Below, one piece after another: positions 36,253 to 45,731 of a DNA stretch of 64,000 nucleotides. The notes beneath the pieces were generated by a model that saw nothing but the letters and a program-made list of their open reading frames with translations, did not search any database and was not told the DNA's origin. Source of the stretch: Haloterrigena gelatinilytica (lineage in GTDB: Archaea > Halobacteriota > Halobacteria > Halobacteriales > Natrialbaceae); contig NZ_JABUQZ010000001.1 in assembly GCF_013342145.1 (NCBI RefSeq), positions 3,658,001-3,722,000 of the forward strand, in the 5' to 3' direction. The stretch's first letter is position 1. Each line of letters begins with the position of its first letter. The position numbers and the translations under genes were made by a program.

Positions 36253-38262
36253 GGTCGCGACCGCGTCGTCTCGGGCCTCGTCGGCCAGTTTCTCGACGAT
36301 CAACTCGGGGGTCGACCGCGCGAGGTGGTCCTTGACGGGCGAGCGGTTGACCTCGAGTTCGCCGTCCACGAGGCCGACCGCCTCGATGCCGTCGACGGTC
36401 ACGTCGTAGTCGGCCATCTCCCGGATCTCGCCGGCGAGGTGGGAGACGAAGACGGCCGTCGCGCCGTTCTCCGAGAGCGCTTCCAGGATGCCGGCGATGA
36501 TCTTCGCCGAGGCGCCGGGTTCGGTGATGCTCTCGAGTTCGTCGACCAGCACGAGCGAGCCCTCGCCGCCCTGGGCGAGATCGGCGAACTCCCGGACCGT
36601 CGACTCGAAGGCGCCCGCGTCGAGGGTCCCCTGGGTCTTAGCGTGGTAGTGGAGGTCGTCGAACCGCCGGAGGCGAACGCGCTCCGCGGGGACGGGCAGG
36701 CCCATGTGGGCAAGTACGACGACGCCGGCGACCAGATCAAGCGTCGAGGTCTTCCCGCCGCTGTTGACTCCCGACAGCAGCGCCACGTCCGAGACCGCGT
36801 AGTCGACGGGATCGATGGCCTCGAGCGGCTCGTCGAGCAGGGGCGACTGGCCGCCCTCGATAGCGAAGCCGACGGGGTCGTCGCTCTCGGTCGCCGCTCC
36901 GTCGTCTTCCGAGGCGCCACGCGCCTCGCTCTCAACGAACTCCGGCATCGTACACTCGTACTCCCGGGCGAAGCGGGCGATCGCGAGTTCGACGTCCAAC
37001 TCGAGGGCGTCCCGAACGAGCTGGCGGGCCCCCTCGCGCTGGTCGGCCAGATCGGCGGCGAGCTCGCGTTTGAGCCGGCCGGCGCGGCGCTCCTTGGCCG
37101 CGGTCAGCTCCTCGCGCAGCCGCGAGACGACCGCCTCGTCGCGCTCGACCGGAAACGCCGGTTCGTCGCTGAACGCGCGGCGGGCGATCTCGCTCTCCCC
37201 CTGATCGAGATCCAGCGCGTCGATCAGGTGCTCGCGGGCGGCCTCGACGGCCGCGGCGTACTCGTCCGCGAGTTCTCGGGACAGCAGGGAGTCGACGCCG
37301 GCGCCCCGTTCGACCAGGGAGAGCAGGTCCGACCCCTCGATCGTCACGTCCTGCTCGCGGATCGCCTCTCGCAGCCGGTCGTTGGCGACGCTCTCGGCCG
37401 CGCTCGCGGCCGCGTCCAGATCGTCGACAGCCGTCGTCAGCCGGTCGAGTTCGTCGTCGCCCGCGACGGTGCCGTCCTCGTCGAGCCGCGAGAGGCCGTC
37501 CTCGAGCGCTGCGAGGTCACAAGCCGGCTCCAGAGCCGCCGCTTGATGCACCTCGACGGCCGCCTGCAGGCGGTCCCGGTTGCGCGCGAAGAAGGACAGC
37601 GGGCGCTCGGGGACGACTTCGGCGGGATTCTCGAGCGCGCCGGGTTTGACCTGGACGTCGCCCTCGAGGGTGACGCCGGCGAAGGATTCGTCGAGGGCGA
37701 TCACCGTCGAGTACCCCCGCGCGAGTTCGGCCAGTCCCTGAGCGTCCTCCACGATCTCGACGGAGAGCTCCGGGATCGCTTCTTTCGCCTCGCTGTACCG
37801 CTCGGCGTCGGTCGTCGCCAGACAGCGCTCGCGGACGCGGACGTCGCCCGGGTTCCGGAGCGGCTCGAGCCCCTCGAGGGCCTCGAGCACCGCGTCGTCG
37901 TAGTCGCGGTCGATCGCCTCGCGGGCGAACGCCTGCACGTCCTCGATGCGCGAGCGGCGCGGACTCGGGTAGATCGTCTCGAGGCGCTGGGCGGCGTAGT
38001 CGGTGACGGTGCGTTCTTTCAGCAGCCCGAGGACCTCTCGATAGACCTCGCGGGCGCGGTCGGTCGCGAGGAAGCCGCCGGGGTCGTCGTGCTCCTGGCG
38101 GATCGCGCCGCGCGCGATGCGGGCGGCTCGCCCCTGGGTGATCCCCGGCGCGGTCGCGATCGTCGCGACGTCGCCCCGCCGCAGCGCGCGCTCGGGTTCG
38201 TCGAGCGCTTCCAGCGCCCGAGCGGTCTTTTCGCCCACGCCCGGGATCGACTCGAGGTCCAT
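36178..38262 (-). CDS. MutS-family protein with N-terminal helix-hairpin-helix
   Basis: 694 aa from the ATG at 38260-38262 (MDLESIPGVGEKTARALE). The N-terminus is a helix-hairpin-helix DNA-binding motif, not the MutS mismatch-recognition domain. Core and clamp helices follow, then the ATPase with Walker A SGVNSGGKTST (~residue 500) and Walker B LVLVDELESI (~567). This resembles the archaeal MutS5/MutS2-like group rather than canonical MutS1. A role in recombination or branched-DNA processing is possible. The 3' end is included in the 145-bp tandem duplication; the complete gene itself is intact. Confidence 0.9.
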   Translation of the reverse strand: MDLESIPGVGEKTARALEALDEPERALRRGDVATIATAPGITQGRAARIARGAIRQEHDDPGGFLATDRAREVYREVLGLLKERTVTDYAAQRLETIYPSPRRSRIEDVQAFAREAIDRDYDDAVLEALEGLEPLRNPGDVRVRERCLATTDAERYSEAKEAIPELSVEIVEDAQGLAELARGYSTVIALDESFAGVTLEGDVQVKPGALENPAEVVPERPLSFFARNRDRLQAAVEVHQAAALEPACDLAALEDGLSRLDEDGTVAGDDELDRLTTAVDDLDAAASAAESVANDRLREAIREQDVTIEGSDLLSLVERGAGVDSLLSRELADEYAAAVEAAREHLIDALDLDQGESEIARRAFSDEPAFPVERDEAVVSRLREELTAAKERRAGRLKRELAADLADQREGARQLVRDALELDVELAIARFAREYECTMPEFVESEARGASEDDGAATESDDPVGFAIEGGQSPLLDEPLEAIDPVDYAVSDVALLSGVNSGGKTSTLDLVAGVVVLAHMGLPVPAERVRLRRFDDLHYHAKTQGTLDAGAFESTVREFADLAQGGEGSLVLVDELESITEPGASAKIIAGILEALSENGATAVFVSHLAGEIREMADYDVTVDGIEAVGLVDGELEVNRSPVKDHLARSTPELIVEKLADEARDDAVATNGGAPDGEGDPEPVFYDRLLEKFD

Positions 38263-38342
38263 TGCTTCTCGAGGGTCGTATCCAACCGGAGCGAGAAAAA
38301 GCTCCCGCCCGGTTTTTGGCGACCGGCGTGGTAACTCGGTGC

Positions 38343-39765
38343 ATGCCAACTGGGGCACTCGAGTACCACGAACGGACGAAACACTCGCCCAGAAGCGTGC
38401 GAGACCGTCACGACGCTCTGTTACTACGCCGCGGGCATCACGAAGGCGATCGAGCTTCGCAACCGGACGAAACTCTTTCGCGCCGCGGCGACCACCGGCG
38501 CGCTCTACCACGTCGATCTGTACGTCGTCTGCGGCGACCTTGAGGGACCGGGCGACGGCTCGAGCGGTGATCTCGACCTCGATCTCGAGGCCGGCGTCTA
38601 CCACTTCGATCCCAGCACCTGCTCGCTCGATGTCCTCCGCGAGGGCGACCACCGCCGCGTCCTCGCGGCCGCCAGCGAGTACGATGCCGTCGCCGAGGCG
38701 CCGCTGTCGATCGTCGCGACCTCGACGTGGTGGCGAAACGCATGGAAGTACGAGGCGCGCACCGTTCGCCACGCCTTCTGGGACTCGGGGACGACGCTGG
38801 CGAACTTGCTCGCGGCCGCCCACGCGCTGGACTACCGCGCCGAGGTCGTCGCCGGCTTCGCCGACCGCCCCGTCGCGGATCTGCTCGGCGTCGATCCCGA
38901 GCGCGAGGCACCGCTCGAGATCGTCCCGATCGGCGCGGACGCGCCCGTTCCGAGTTCGGCGGCCGCCGATATCGACCCGATCGATCCCGCTACTGAACCT
39001 CTCTCACCGAACGAACGGGAGTTCCCGCTGATCCACGAGGCCTGGCAGGCCGGGACGCTCGAGGACGGCGCCGCTGCCGCTTCGTGGCGCGCTAGAGGAC
39101 CGACGGGGAACCGGACGATCGGCACCCGCGACCCCGGCGACGGCGAGCGCGTCCCGCTCGAGCCGGTCGATCCGGAGACGGCCTCGAGCCGCCCCCTCCA
39201 TCGAACGATCCGTCGGCGCGGCTCCTGTCGCGAGTACGAGCGCGAGCCGATCAGCTTCCGCCAGCTCTCGACCGTGCTCGACCGGGCCGTCCGCGGCGTC
39301 CCGATGGACGTGCGGGGCGGGGGCGAGCGAAGCGAGACCGGCGCCGACCCGCCGCTCTCGTTCGTTGACCCCTACCTGATCGTCAACGGCGTCGACGGCC
39401 TCGAGTCGGGCAGCTACCACTACCACCCCGACGCGGGCGAACTCGAGCGCCTCCAGTCCGGCGCGTTCCGCCGCGAGGCGAGCCACCTCGCGCTGGACCA
39501 GCGACTGGGCGGCGAGGCCGCCGTCTGCGTCTACTTCCTGACCGACTTGGACGAACTCGTCGACGCGCTCGGTGACCGCGGCTATCGCGCGGCCCAACTC
39601 GAGGCCGCCCTGACCGCGGGGCGGCTGTATCTGGGGACCTACGCCCACCGGACGCTGGGCGGGACCGGGCTGACGTTCTACGACGACGTCGTGACGGACT
39701 TCTTCGCGCCGCGAGCCGCCGGACAGACCCCGATGTTCCTGTACACGATCGGACGACCGGCCTGA
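38343..39765 (+). pseudogene. SagB-type (nitroreductase-like) dehydrogenase gene, broken near its 5' end
   Basis: The ATG at 38343 opens MPTGALEYHERTKHSPRSVR, the normal N-terminus of haloarchaeal SagB-type flavin oxidoreductases. The rest of the protein continues only in a different frame from ~38398 (ETVTTLCYYAAGITKAIELR) to 39765. Compared with the family, roughly 40-50 residues between the two parts are missing. Later family features are intact: RAAATTGALYHVDLYVV, AGVYHFDPSTCSLDVLR and the terminal GTGLTFYDDVV. A shorter protein could start at the ATG at 38806. Real pseudogene or collapsed assembly cannot be separated here. Confidence 0.75.
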
Positions 39766-40017
39766 GACGCTCGTCGCCGAATCGGACGGTGACGTGTGGC
39801 GGAAGCCAGCGGGAAGCGGAAACGGGCGGCGATGCGAGACGAGAGGCGAGAGCCGACCGACGGCCGACGAGGGCCGCGCGTCGGCGTCGGTGTCGCACTT
39901 TTATACGGCAGCGCGTTACCCACTCGACCATGCAGCCCAGACCGCCCTACGGTTCGTCGGCGCGGTACCGACTCGGATCGATCCCCACCCCGAACGGACG
40001 GCGACGAGAGGAGACGC

Positions 40018-41161
40018 ATGGAGTATGAACGCACCGACGTGGTCGACCGCGTCGAACTGCTTCGCGCCTACGCGTACGGCCTCTGTATGGGCGCGGCCGA
40101 CGCCCTGCCCGGCGTCTCCGGCGGCACCGTCGCGCTCCTGCTCGGCTTCTACGGTCGGCTGATCGCCGCCGTCACCGCGTTCACCCCCGGCCGGGCGCTC
40201 ACCGTCCTGCGAGGGTACCGCCCCGAGCGACGCTCCAAGGCCCGGGACGCGCTCCTCGAGCTGGACCTCCAGTTCCTGCTGCCCCTCGGCGTCGGGATGG
40301 TCACCGCCGTCGTCTTCATCGCGGATATCGTCTCGTCGCTCGCGTCGTCTCACCCGGTCGCCCTGTTCGGCTTCTTCACCGGCCTGATCGCCGCCTCGGC
40401 GGTCGCCCTCTACCGGAGCCTCGAGATCTCCTCGCCGAGCCACGTCGTCGCCGGGCTGGCCGGCGCCGGGCTCGCCTTGCTGGTCGCCGCCGACATCGTC
40501 CAGCTTCCGGGCAGCGGCGGGGTCGTGATCTTCCTCGCCGGCGCCGTCGCCATCAGCGCGATGATCCTGCCGGGGATCTCGGGCTCGCTCATCCTGATCC
40601 TGCTCGGCCAGTACGTGTTCCTTTCCGGGGAACTGAGCGCGTTCGTTCGCGCGGTCGCCGACCTCGTCGGCGGCGGCTCGCTCGCGGCCGTCGTCGACCC
40701 GGGGACGACCGTGGCGCTGTTCGTCGCCGGCGGGATCGTCGGGCTCGTGACGATCGCTCGCCTCGTCCGCGCCGCGCTGGCCCGCCACCGATCGGTGACG
40801 CTGATCTTCCTGGTGAGCCTCATCGCCGGCTCGGTGCCGGCCCCGCTGCACAACATCGGCGAGACCCACGCGTGGACGGCCGAGACGATGGGGCTGACTG
40901 CCGCGGGCGGCCCTCGGCGCCGTCGTCCTGTTCGCTCGTGACGATCGCCTCGTCCGCGCCGCGCTGGCCCGCCACCGATCGGTGACGCTGATCTTCCTGG
41001 TGAGCCTCATCGCCGGCTCGGTGCCGGCCCCGCTGCACAACATCGGCGAGACCCACGCGTGGACGGCCGAGACGATGGGGCTGACCGCCGCGTGGGCGGC
41101 CCTCGGCGCCGTCGTCCTGTTCGGTCTCGAGTACCTCGTCGGCGGCTTCGATCCGGAGTAA
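40018..41161 (+). pseudogene. DUF368 membrane protein gene disrupted by an internal tandem duplication
   Basis: Starts MEYERTDVVDRVELLRAYAYG. The DUF368 signatures MGAADALPGVSGGTVALLLGF and ISAMILPGISGSLILILLGQY are present, with ~8 membrane spans. The open frame stops at 40941 (307 aa), but the expected C-terminus (...TAAWAALGAVVLFGLEYLVGGFDPE) lies at 41083-41161 in a second copy of the preceding ~190 bp. Copy 1 lacks 2 bp (TG) found in copy 2, which causes the frameshift. DUF368 proteins are polyisoprenyl-phosphate-type transporters by recent work on relatives. Confidence 0.85.
40743..41122 (+). repeat. Imperfect tandem duplication (~190 bp) inside the DUF368 gene
   Basis: 40743-40933 and 40934-41122 are near-identical. 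Differences seen: copy 2 lacks 4 bp (CTCG) near its start, copy 1 lacks 2 bp (TG) near its end, and one T/C substitution (GACTGCC against GACCGCC). If the 2 bp were restored the duplication would be in frame (63 codons). Confidence 0.93.
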
Positions 41162-41230
41162 CTCGGCGGCTTCGGTCGCGCTTGCGCGCTCCGGGACGCT
41201 CGTTATTCCGTCGGCGCCCTCAGGACGGAT

Positions 41231-41461
41231 ATGCCACTCGAGAAACTCCTCGGTTCGAAAGCGACGCGGTCGCTGACGGTCGTTTCGGTGCTCTCGGAGG
41301 CTCGAAAGGCGTTCGGGCGGGGGGACCGGACTCGCGGAATCGCGCTCCTCGGCGTCGCCGTCCTCGCCTGGAAGTGGACGGTGGCCGGACTCGCCGCGCA
41401 GGGCCTTCTCAAACTCGTCCGCGGCGGTGGGCCGTCGGCGTCGGACTCGAGTCCGGCCTGA
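41231..41461 (+). CDS. Small membrane-associated hypothetical protein
   Basis: 76 aa. A single hydrophobic segment (TRGIALLGVAVLAWKWTVAGLAA) follows a basic N-terminal part (KATRSLTVVSVLSEARKAFGRG). Start ATG at 41231 is preceded by a purine-rich stretch. No family recognised. Same strand as the DUF368 gene 70 bp upstream. Confidence 0.65.
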   Translation: MPLEKLLGSKATRSLTVVSVLSEARKAFGRGDRTRGIALLGVAVLAWKWTVAGLAAQGLLKLVRGGGPSASDSSPA

Positions 41462-41553
41462 TCGCGTAACCGCGAGGCCGCGGCGCTCGAGCGAGCCGTC
41501 GAGACGCCTCTCCGGGCGTAACGCCTTCCCCGTCGGTTCCCGACGGTTCCGGT

Positions 41554-41724
41554 ATGGGAGCCGACTGCACCTACTGCGGCTGCGATATCGAGCGCCACGA
41601 GCCGGTGTTCGTCAGCGAGGGAAGCGTCGAGACGCCGCCGAGCCGGTTCTGCAACTACGGCTGTCTCGCGGCCCACATCGAGGAGGAGGGGTTGACTGCC
41701 GGGACGACCTGCGAGTGGCGGTAA
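41554..41724 (+). CDS. Short zinc-ribbon protein
   Basis: 56 aa. Cysteines in CTYCGC and FCNYGCLAAH form a likely Zn site (C-X2-C ... C-X3-C); another cysteine lies near the end (TTCEWR). Clean ATG-to-TAA frame in the gap between annotated-size genes. Small Zn-finger proteins of this type are frequent in haloarchaea and their deletion can change growth or biofilm traits, but this member's role is unknown. Confidence 0.75.
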   Translation: MGADCTYCGCDIERHEPVFVSEGSVETPPSRFCNYGCLAAHIEEEGLTAGTTCEWR

Positions 41725-41772
41725 GTCGATCGTCGGCGTTCGACCGACCGTCGCCGATCAACGCGATCGACG

Positions 41773-42114
41773 TCAGTCCCCGAAATCGGCGTCGTCGAAG
41801 TTGTCGTTGGCCAGTTCGTCGATCATGTCCTCGATCTCCTCCTGCGTGTCGTCGTCTAAGTCCTCGACCGCGCCGACGCCGTGGCCGCCGCTCTTGGCGG
41901 TCTGGAGCGCGTTCTTGTTCAGGTTGCCGTCGGGATCGACCACGGGCAGTTTCAGGTCCGTGAAGTTCTCCGGCGGGAACCCGGACGACGAGAGGATGAA
42001 GTGGTCCGCGACCTCGCTCAGATCATCGGTGTCGAAGTCCTCGAGTTGCGGCTCGTCCCACTCCTCGGTCGTCGTGCCCGAAAAGTCGGGTTCGTGCATC
42101 TCGTAGTCGGTCAT
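41773..42114 (-). CDS. Acidic hypothetical protein
   Basis: 113 aa from the ATG at 42112-42114 (MTDYEMHEPDFSG). A central LPVVDPDGNLNKNALQTAKSG region followed by two acidic helices resembles small phage-associated DUF6582-type modules, but the match is from memory and weak. About 25% acidic residues. No signal peptide. Divergent from hemL with ~170 bp between. Function unknown. Confidence 0.7.
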   Translation of the reverse strand: MTDYEMHEPDFSGTTTEEWDEPQLEDFDTDDLSEVADHFILSSSGFPPENFTDLKLPVVDPDGNLNKNALQTAKSGGHGVGAVEDLDDDTQEEIEDMIDELANDNFDDADFGD

Positions 42115-42247
42115 GTGTGGACCTCCGGCGACCCGCGAAATCGAACTACTCCTTGCGTTCTCAACGGACTCGACGGACGCGGATCGTCGAGTCGATGAAC
42201 GCGTTCGGAACGTTGTTTTAGCCGGACAGGAAACTACCGAAAGAAGC

Positions 42248-42286
42248 ATGCGAGACGAAACCGACCGCGACGAGGTGAGTCGATGA
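42248..42286 (+). promoter_or_regulatory. Possible 12-codon leader ORF overlapping the hemL start
   Basis: ATG at 42248 opens [12 protein letters not shown] and its TGA (42284-42286) overlaps the hemL ATG (42283) as ATGA in a different frame. A weak TATA-like TTTTAG lies ~28-34 nt before it. A short upstream peptide coupled to hemL translation is possible; chance occurrence cannot be excluded. Confidence 0.35.
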
Positions 42287-43578
42287 ACGAAGAGACGACT
42301 CGAGCCCTGTACGAACGATCGCTGTCGACGCTCGTCGGCGGCGTGAACTCGCCCGTGCGGGCCGGCTCCCAGCCCTATCCGGAGTTCGTCGAGCGCGGCG
42401 AGGGCGCCCACGTCGTCGACGTCGACGGGAACCGCTATCTCGATTACGTGATGGGGTACGGGCCCCTCTTGCTCGGTCACGATCTGCCCGACCCGGTTCG
42501 GGACGCGGTCGACGGGGCGGTCGACGCGGGACCGATGTACGGCCTCTCGACCGACCTCGAGGTCGAACTGGCGGAGTTCATCGCCGACCACGTCCCGTCG
42601 GTCGAGCGCCTGCGGTTCGTCAACTCCGGGACCGAGGCGACGGCCGCGGCGGTTCGACTGGCCCGCGGCGCGACCGGCCGCGACAAGATCGTCGTCATGC
42701 AGGGCGGCTATCACGGCGGCCACGAGTCGTTCCTCGTCGAGGGCGACGCAGAGCGGCCGCGCCCGGGAAGCGCGGGCGTTCCCGAAGCGTTCGCCGAGCA
42801 GACGATTCCGGTCCCCTTCAACGACGAGACGGCGCTCGCCGACGCGTTCGAACGACACGGCGACGAGATCGCGGCCGTCATCACCGAACCGCTGCTCGGC
42901 AACCGCGGGATCGTCCGCCCGGTCGAGGGGTTCCACGACACCGTCCGGGATCTGTGCGACGAGTACGGCGCGCTGTTCGTCCTCGACGAGGTCATCACCG
43001 GCTTCCGGGTCGGCGGCCTCTCGTGTGCGCAGGGGAAGTACGACATCGAACCGGACCTGACGACGTTCGCGAAGATCGTCGGCGGCGGCTTTCCCGTCGG
43101 CGCGATCGGCGGCCGCGCGTCGGTGATGGAGGAGTTCACGCCGACCGGCGAGGTGTTCGAGTCGGGGACGTTCAACGGGCACCCGGTCGCGATGGCGGCC
43201 GGCCTGGCGACCCTCGAGTACGCCGAGGAGAACGACGTCTACGAACGCGTCGACGCGCTCGGCGATCGGCTCCGGACCGGCCTCAGCGAGATCGTCGCGG
43301 ACCACGCGCCCGAGTACGCGGTCGTCGGCACGGACTCGATGTTCAAGCTCCTGTTCACCCGCGACGAGTCGGTCGATGGATCCGACCGCTACCCGCGAGA
43401 CGGCGGCGACGTCGACGCCGGCGACACCGAGCGCTGGCGGCGGCTCTTTCGACCCGCGATGAAAGACCGGGGGATCCTTCTGCCGCCCAATCAGTTCGAG
43501 AGCCAGTTCGTGAGCGACGCGCACACCGAGGCGGACGTCGAGCGGACCCTCGAGGCCTACAAGGACGTCCTCGCCTGA
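42283..43578 (+). CDS. hemL: Glutamate-1-semialdehyde 2,1-aminomutase
   Basis: 431 aa. PLP enzyme converting glutamate-1-semialdehyde to 5-aminolevulinate in C5-type tetrapyrrole synthesis. N-terminus [12 protein letters not shown], cofactor aspartate in [12 protein letters not shown], and the Schiff-base lysine K264 in [18 protein letters not shown] are all present. An acidic loop ([10 protein letters not shown]) near 380 is a halophilic insertion. Other hem genes are not in the window. A possible leader ORF overlaps the start. Confidence 0.96.
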   Translation: MNEETTRALYERSLSTLVGGVNSPVRAGSQPYPEFVERGEGAHVVDVDGNRYLDYVMGYGPLLLGHDLPDPVRDAVDGAVDAGPMYGLSTDLEVELAEFIADHVPSVERLRFVNSGTEATAAAVRLARGATGRDKIVVMQGGYHGGHESFLVEGDAERPRPGSAGVPEAFAEQTIPVPFNDETALADAFERHGDEIAAVITEPLLGNRGIVRPVEGFHDTVRDLCDEYGALFVLDEVITGFRVGGLSCAQGKYDIEPDLTTFAKIVGGGFPVGAIGGRASVMEEFTPTGEVFESGTFNGHPVAMAAGLATLEYAEENDVYERVDALGDRLRTGLSEIVADHAPEYAVVGTDSMFKLLFTRDESVDGSDRYPRDGGDVDAGDTERWRRLFRPAMKDRGILLPPNQFESQFVSDAHTEADVERTLEAYKDVLA

Positions 43579-43676
43579 CCGTCGCCGGAGTTCGAGATCG
43601 GACGCCGGACGCTCGACGCCCCACTCCATCGCGATAGCCCTTTTTCGAAGGCGATCCAAGGGCCACCGAACTACCG

Positions 43677-44348
43677 ATGTCGTCCCCGACGATCACCGTC
43701 GTCCGCAACGAGGTCGATCCCGACTGCGAGTACCACTGCGACGCCTTAGCGGGGGTCGTCTCCGACGCCGCGGCCGACGCTCGAGCGGTCGACTACCCGG
43801 CCGGCGAGCGTCCAGACCTCGAGGAGACGGACGGCGTCGTCATCACGGGGAGTACGGCGGGCGTCTACGAGGTCGACGACCGGCCGTGGATCGCCGACCA
43901 GAAGCGGCTCGTCCGGGAGCTGGTCGACCGCGAGATCCCGACGCTGGGCGTCTGCTTCGGCCATCAGATCGCCAACGCGGCGCTGGGCGGAACCGTCGAG
44001 CGGGCCGAGACGATCGCCCGCCCGGTCGACGCCGATCTCGCGGACGACCCGCTCTTCGACGGCGTCTCGTCGGTCGTCCCGGTCGCCCACGGGGACGTCG
44101 TCACCGAACCCGGCGACGGGATGGACGCGATCGCGTCGGCCGACTACTACCCCGCGTTCGCGACGCGCCACCGGACGGCGCCGCTGTGGACCGTTCAGTT
44201 CCACCCCGAGTTCACCGCCGCGCTGCGCGAGCGACTCGAGGCGGACTTCGGCTGGACCGAGGCCGAGCGCGGGTTCGGCGACGTGAACGCGACCCGGGTC
44301 GTCGAGAACTTCGCGTCGATCGTCGACGACGCGACCGCGGCGGAGTGA
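43677..44348 (+). CDS. Class I glutamine amidotransferase-like protein
   Basis: 223 aa. The nucleophile elbow is LGVCFGHQIAN, the oxyanion segment is VVITGSTAGVYE, and the catalytic His-Glu pair is in WTVQFHPEFT. This is the stand-alone GATase1 type often called GMP-synthase glutamine-amidotransferase-like, and it may hydrolyse gamma-glutamyl compounds rather than serve GuaA. Same strand as hemL 98 bp upstream, with independent promoter space between. Confidence 0.92.
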   Translation: MSSPTITVVRNEVDPDCEYHCDALAGVVSDAAADARAVDYPAGERPDLEETDGVVITGSTAGVYEVDDRPWIADQKRLVRELVDREIPTLGVCFGHQIANAALGGTVERAETIARPVDADLADDPLFDGVSSVVPVAHGDVVTEPGDGMDAIASADYYPAFATRHRTAPLWTVQFHPEFTAALRERLEADFGWTEAERGFGDVNATRVVENFASIVDDATAAE

Positions 44349-44402
44349 GAAGCGCGTCGCAGTGCGATCGGGTCGCCGCTCGAGCGCGACTCGAGGACGA
44401 CG

Positions 44403-45731
44403 TCAGTCGTCGCTGGTCGGGTCTGGGTTGCCGTTGCTGGCGGCGGGGTTCTCGGCGATGAGCCAGCCGTTCTCGGTCGCGCGCTCGGCGATCTGTGGCT
44501 GGAAGACCCACGCGCTCAGGGCGACGATCGGAATCATGGTGAGCCCGACGACCGCGTAGCCGAGGTGAAGGTTCGACAGGAACGGCGCGGCGAAGATCAG
44601 CGGGTAGATCGAGCCGCCGGAGGAGCCGATGCCGCCGACGAAGCCGGCCACGGAGCCCGAGTTGTCGGGGAACATCGCGGGCACCTGGGCGAAGATCGCC
44701 CCTTCGGCGAACGCGCAGCCGGTTCCGACGAGGAAGCCGGCGACGACGGCGACGTAGATGTTGCCGGTCAGGCCGGCCGCCGTCATGCCGAACATAGCGC
44801 ACACGACGAACACGAGCGTCGCGAACGTCCACTGCTCGCGGTAACGGCCCGTAAACCACGGAAGGATATTCTTCTCCTCGCGCGCGACGAGATCGCTGAC
44901 GTAGCCGCCGATCGGGCGGAGCAGCCCCGCCGCGATCGAGAACGTCGCCGCGAACGTCGCCGCGATCACGATGTCGCTCTGGCCGAACGCCTCGCGGTAG
45001 TAGGTGCCAAGCCAGCCGTTCATCGCCAGCTCGAGGCCGAAGGTCATGACGTACGCCACCGCGAGCACGACCGCGCCGTGGCGCGTCGCGATGTAGAGCC
45101 ACTGCTCCCGGCTGACGCCCTGCTTGGTTTCCGCGCGTTTCGCGGCGCTTTTCGCCGCGTCGCCGAAGACGAAGTACAGGATGCCGATCGCGACGGCGAG
45201 CACGCCAGTGTAGAAGAACGCGGCTCGCCAGTTCGACGAGAACAGCGGTCCGGCGTACCCCTCGCCGAAGAGCCGCGGCAGGGTGAAGTACGCGCCCAGT
45301 CCCGCGCCGGCGTTGCCGATCCCGGCGAAGATCCCCTCCGCCGTCCCGAGTTCCTCCGCTTCGAACCACTCGGAGACGTGCTGGATGCCGATGACGAAGG
45401 TGATCCCCGCCAGCGAGGCGACGATCCGCGAGGCCGTAAACACCTCGTAGGTCTGCGCGAACGCGCTGACGATCGCGAAGGTACCGACGAGCAGCATCGT
45501 GCCCCCCGCCGTCACCGGCGCCCCGTACTTGTCGGTCAGCGGGCCGACGACGATCCGGCCGAGCGGCACGGCGATGACGGCCGCGCTCGAGACGATCCCG
45601 AGTTGGGCCACCGAGAGCCCGAACTCGTCGGCGATCTCGCCCGTGAAGGGGGCGAAGGAGAACCAGATGACGAACCCGAGGTTGAACATCGCCGTCGCGA
45701 GGATCAGGTTCTTGTACTTCGCGGGAATCAT
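44403..45731 (-). CDS. NarK-type nitrate/nitrite transporter (MFS)
   Basis: 442 aa with ~12 membrane spans. The MFS motif is GRIVVGPLTDKYGA in the first half, and the NarK-type FAEGAIFAQVPAMF and GGIGSSGGSIYPL segments are in the second half. Expected to move nitrate in or nitrite out across the cytoplasmic membrane. No nitrate or nitrite reductase genes lie next to it, so the substrate is inferred from the subfamily. The upstream region is AT-rich and contains paired direct repeats. Confidence 0.9.
   Translation of the reverse strand: MIPAKYKNLILATAMFNLGFVIWFSFAPFTGEIADEFGLSVAQLGIVSSAAVIAVPLGRIVVGPLTDKYGAPVTAGGTMLLVGTFAIVSAFAQTYEVFTASRIVASLAGITFVIGIQHVSEWFEAEELGTAEGIFAGIGNAGAGLGAYFTLPRLFGEGYAGPLFSSNWRAAFFYTGVLAVAIGILYFVFGDAAKSAAKRAETKQGVSREQWLYIATRHGAVVLAVAYVMTFGLELAMNGWLGTYYREAFGQSDIVIAATFAATFSIAAGLLRPIGGYVSDLVAREEKNILPWFTGRYREQWTFATLVFVVCAMFGMTAAGLTGNIYVAVVAGFLVGTGCAFAEGAIFAQVPAMFPDNSGSVAGFVGGIGSSGGSIYPLIFAAPFLSNLHLGYAVVGLTMIPIVALSAWVFQPQIAERATENGWLIAENPAASNGNPDPTSDD

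Noticed and set aside
40939-41469. Separate gene after the DUF368 stop
   Set aside because: The sequence is the duplicated tail of DUF368 followed by the small gene at 41231; wrong-frame reading only.
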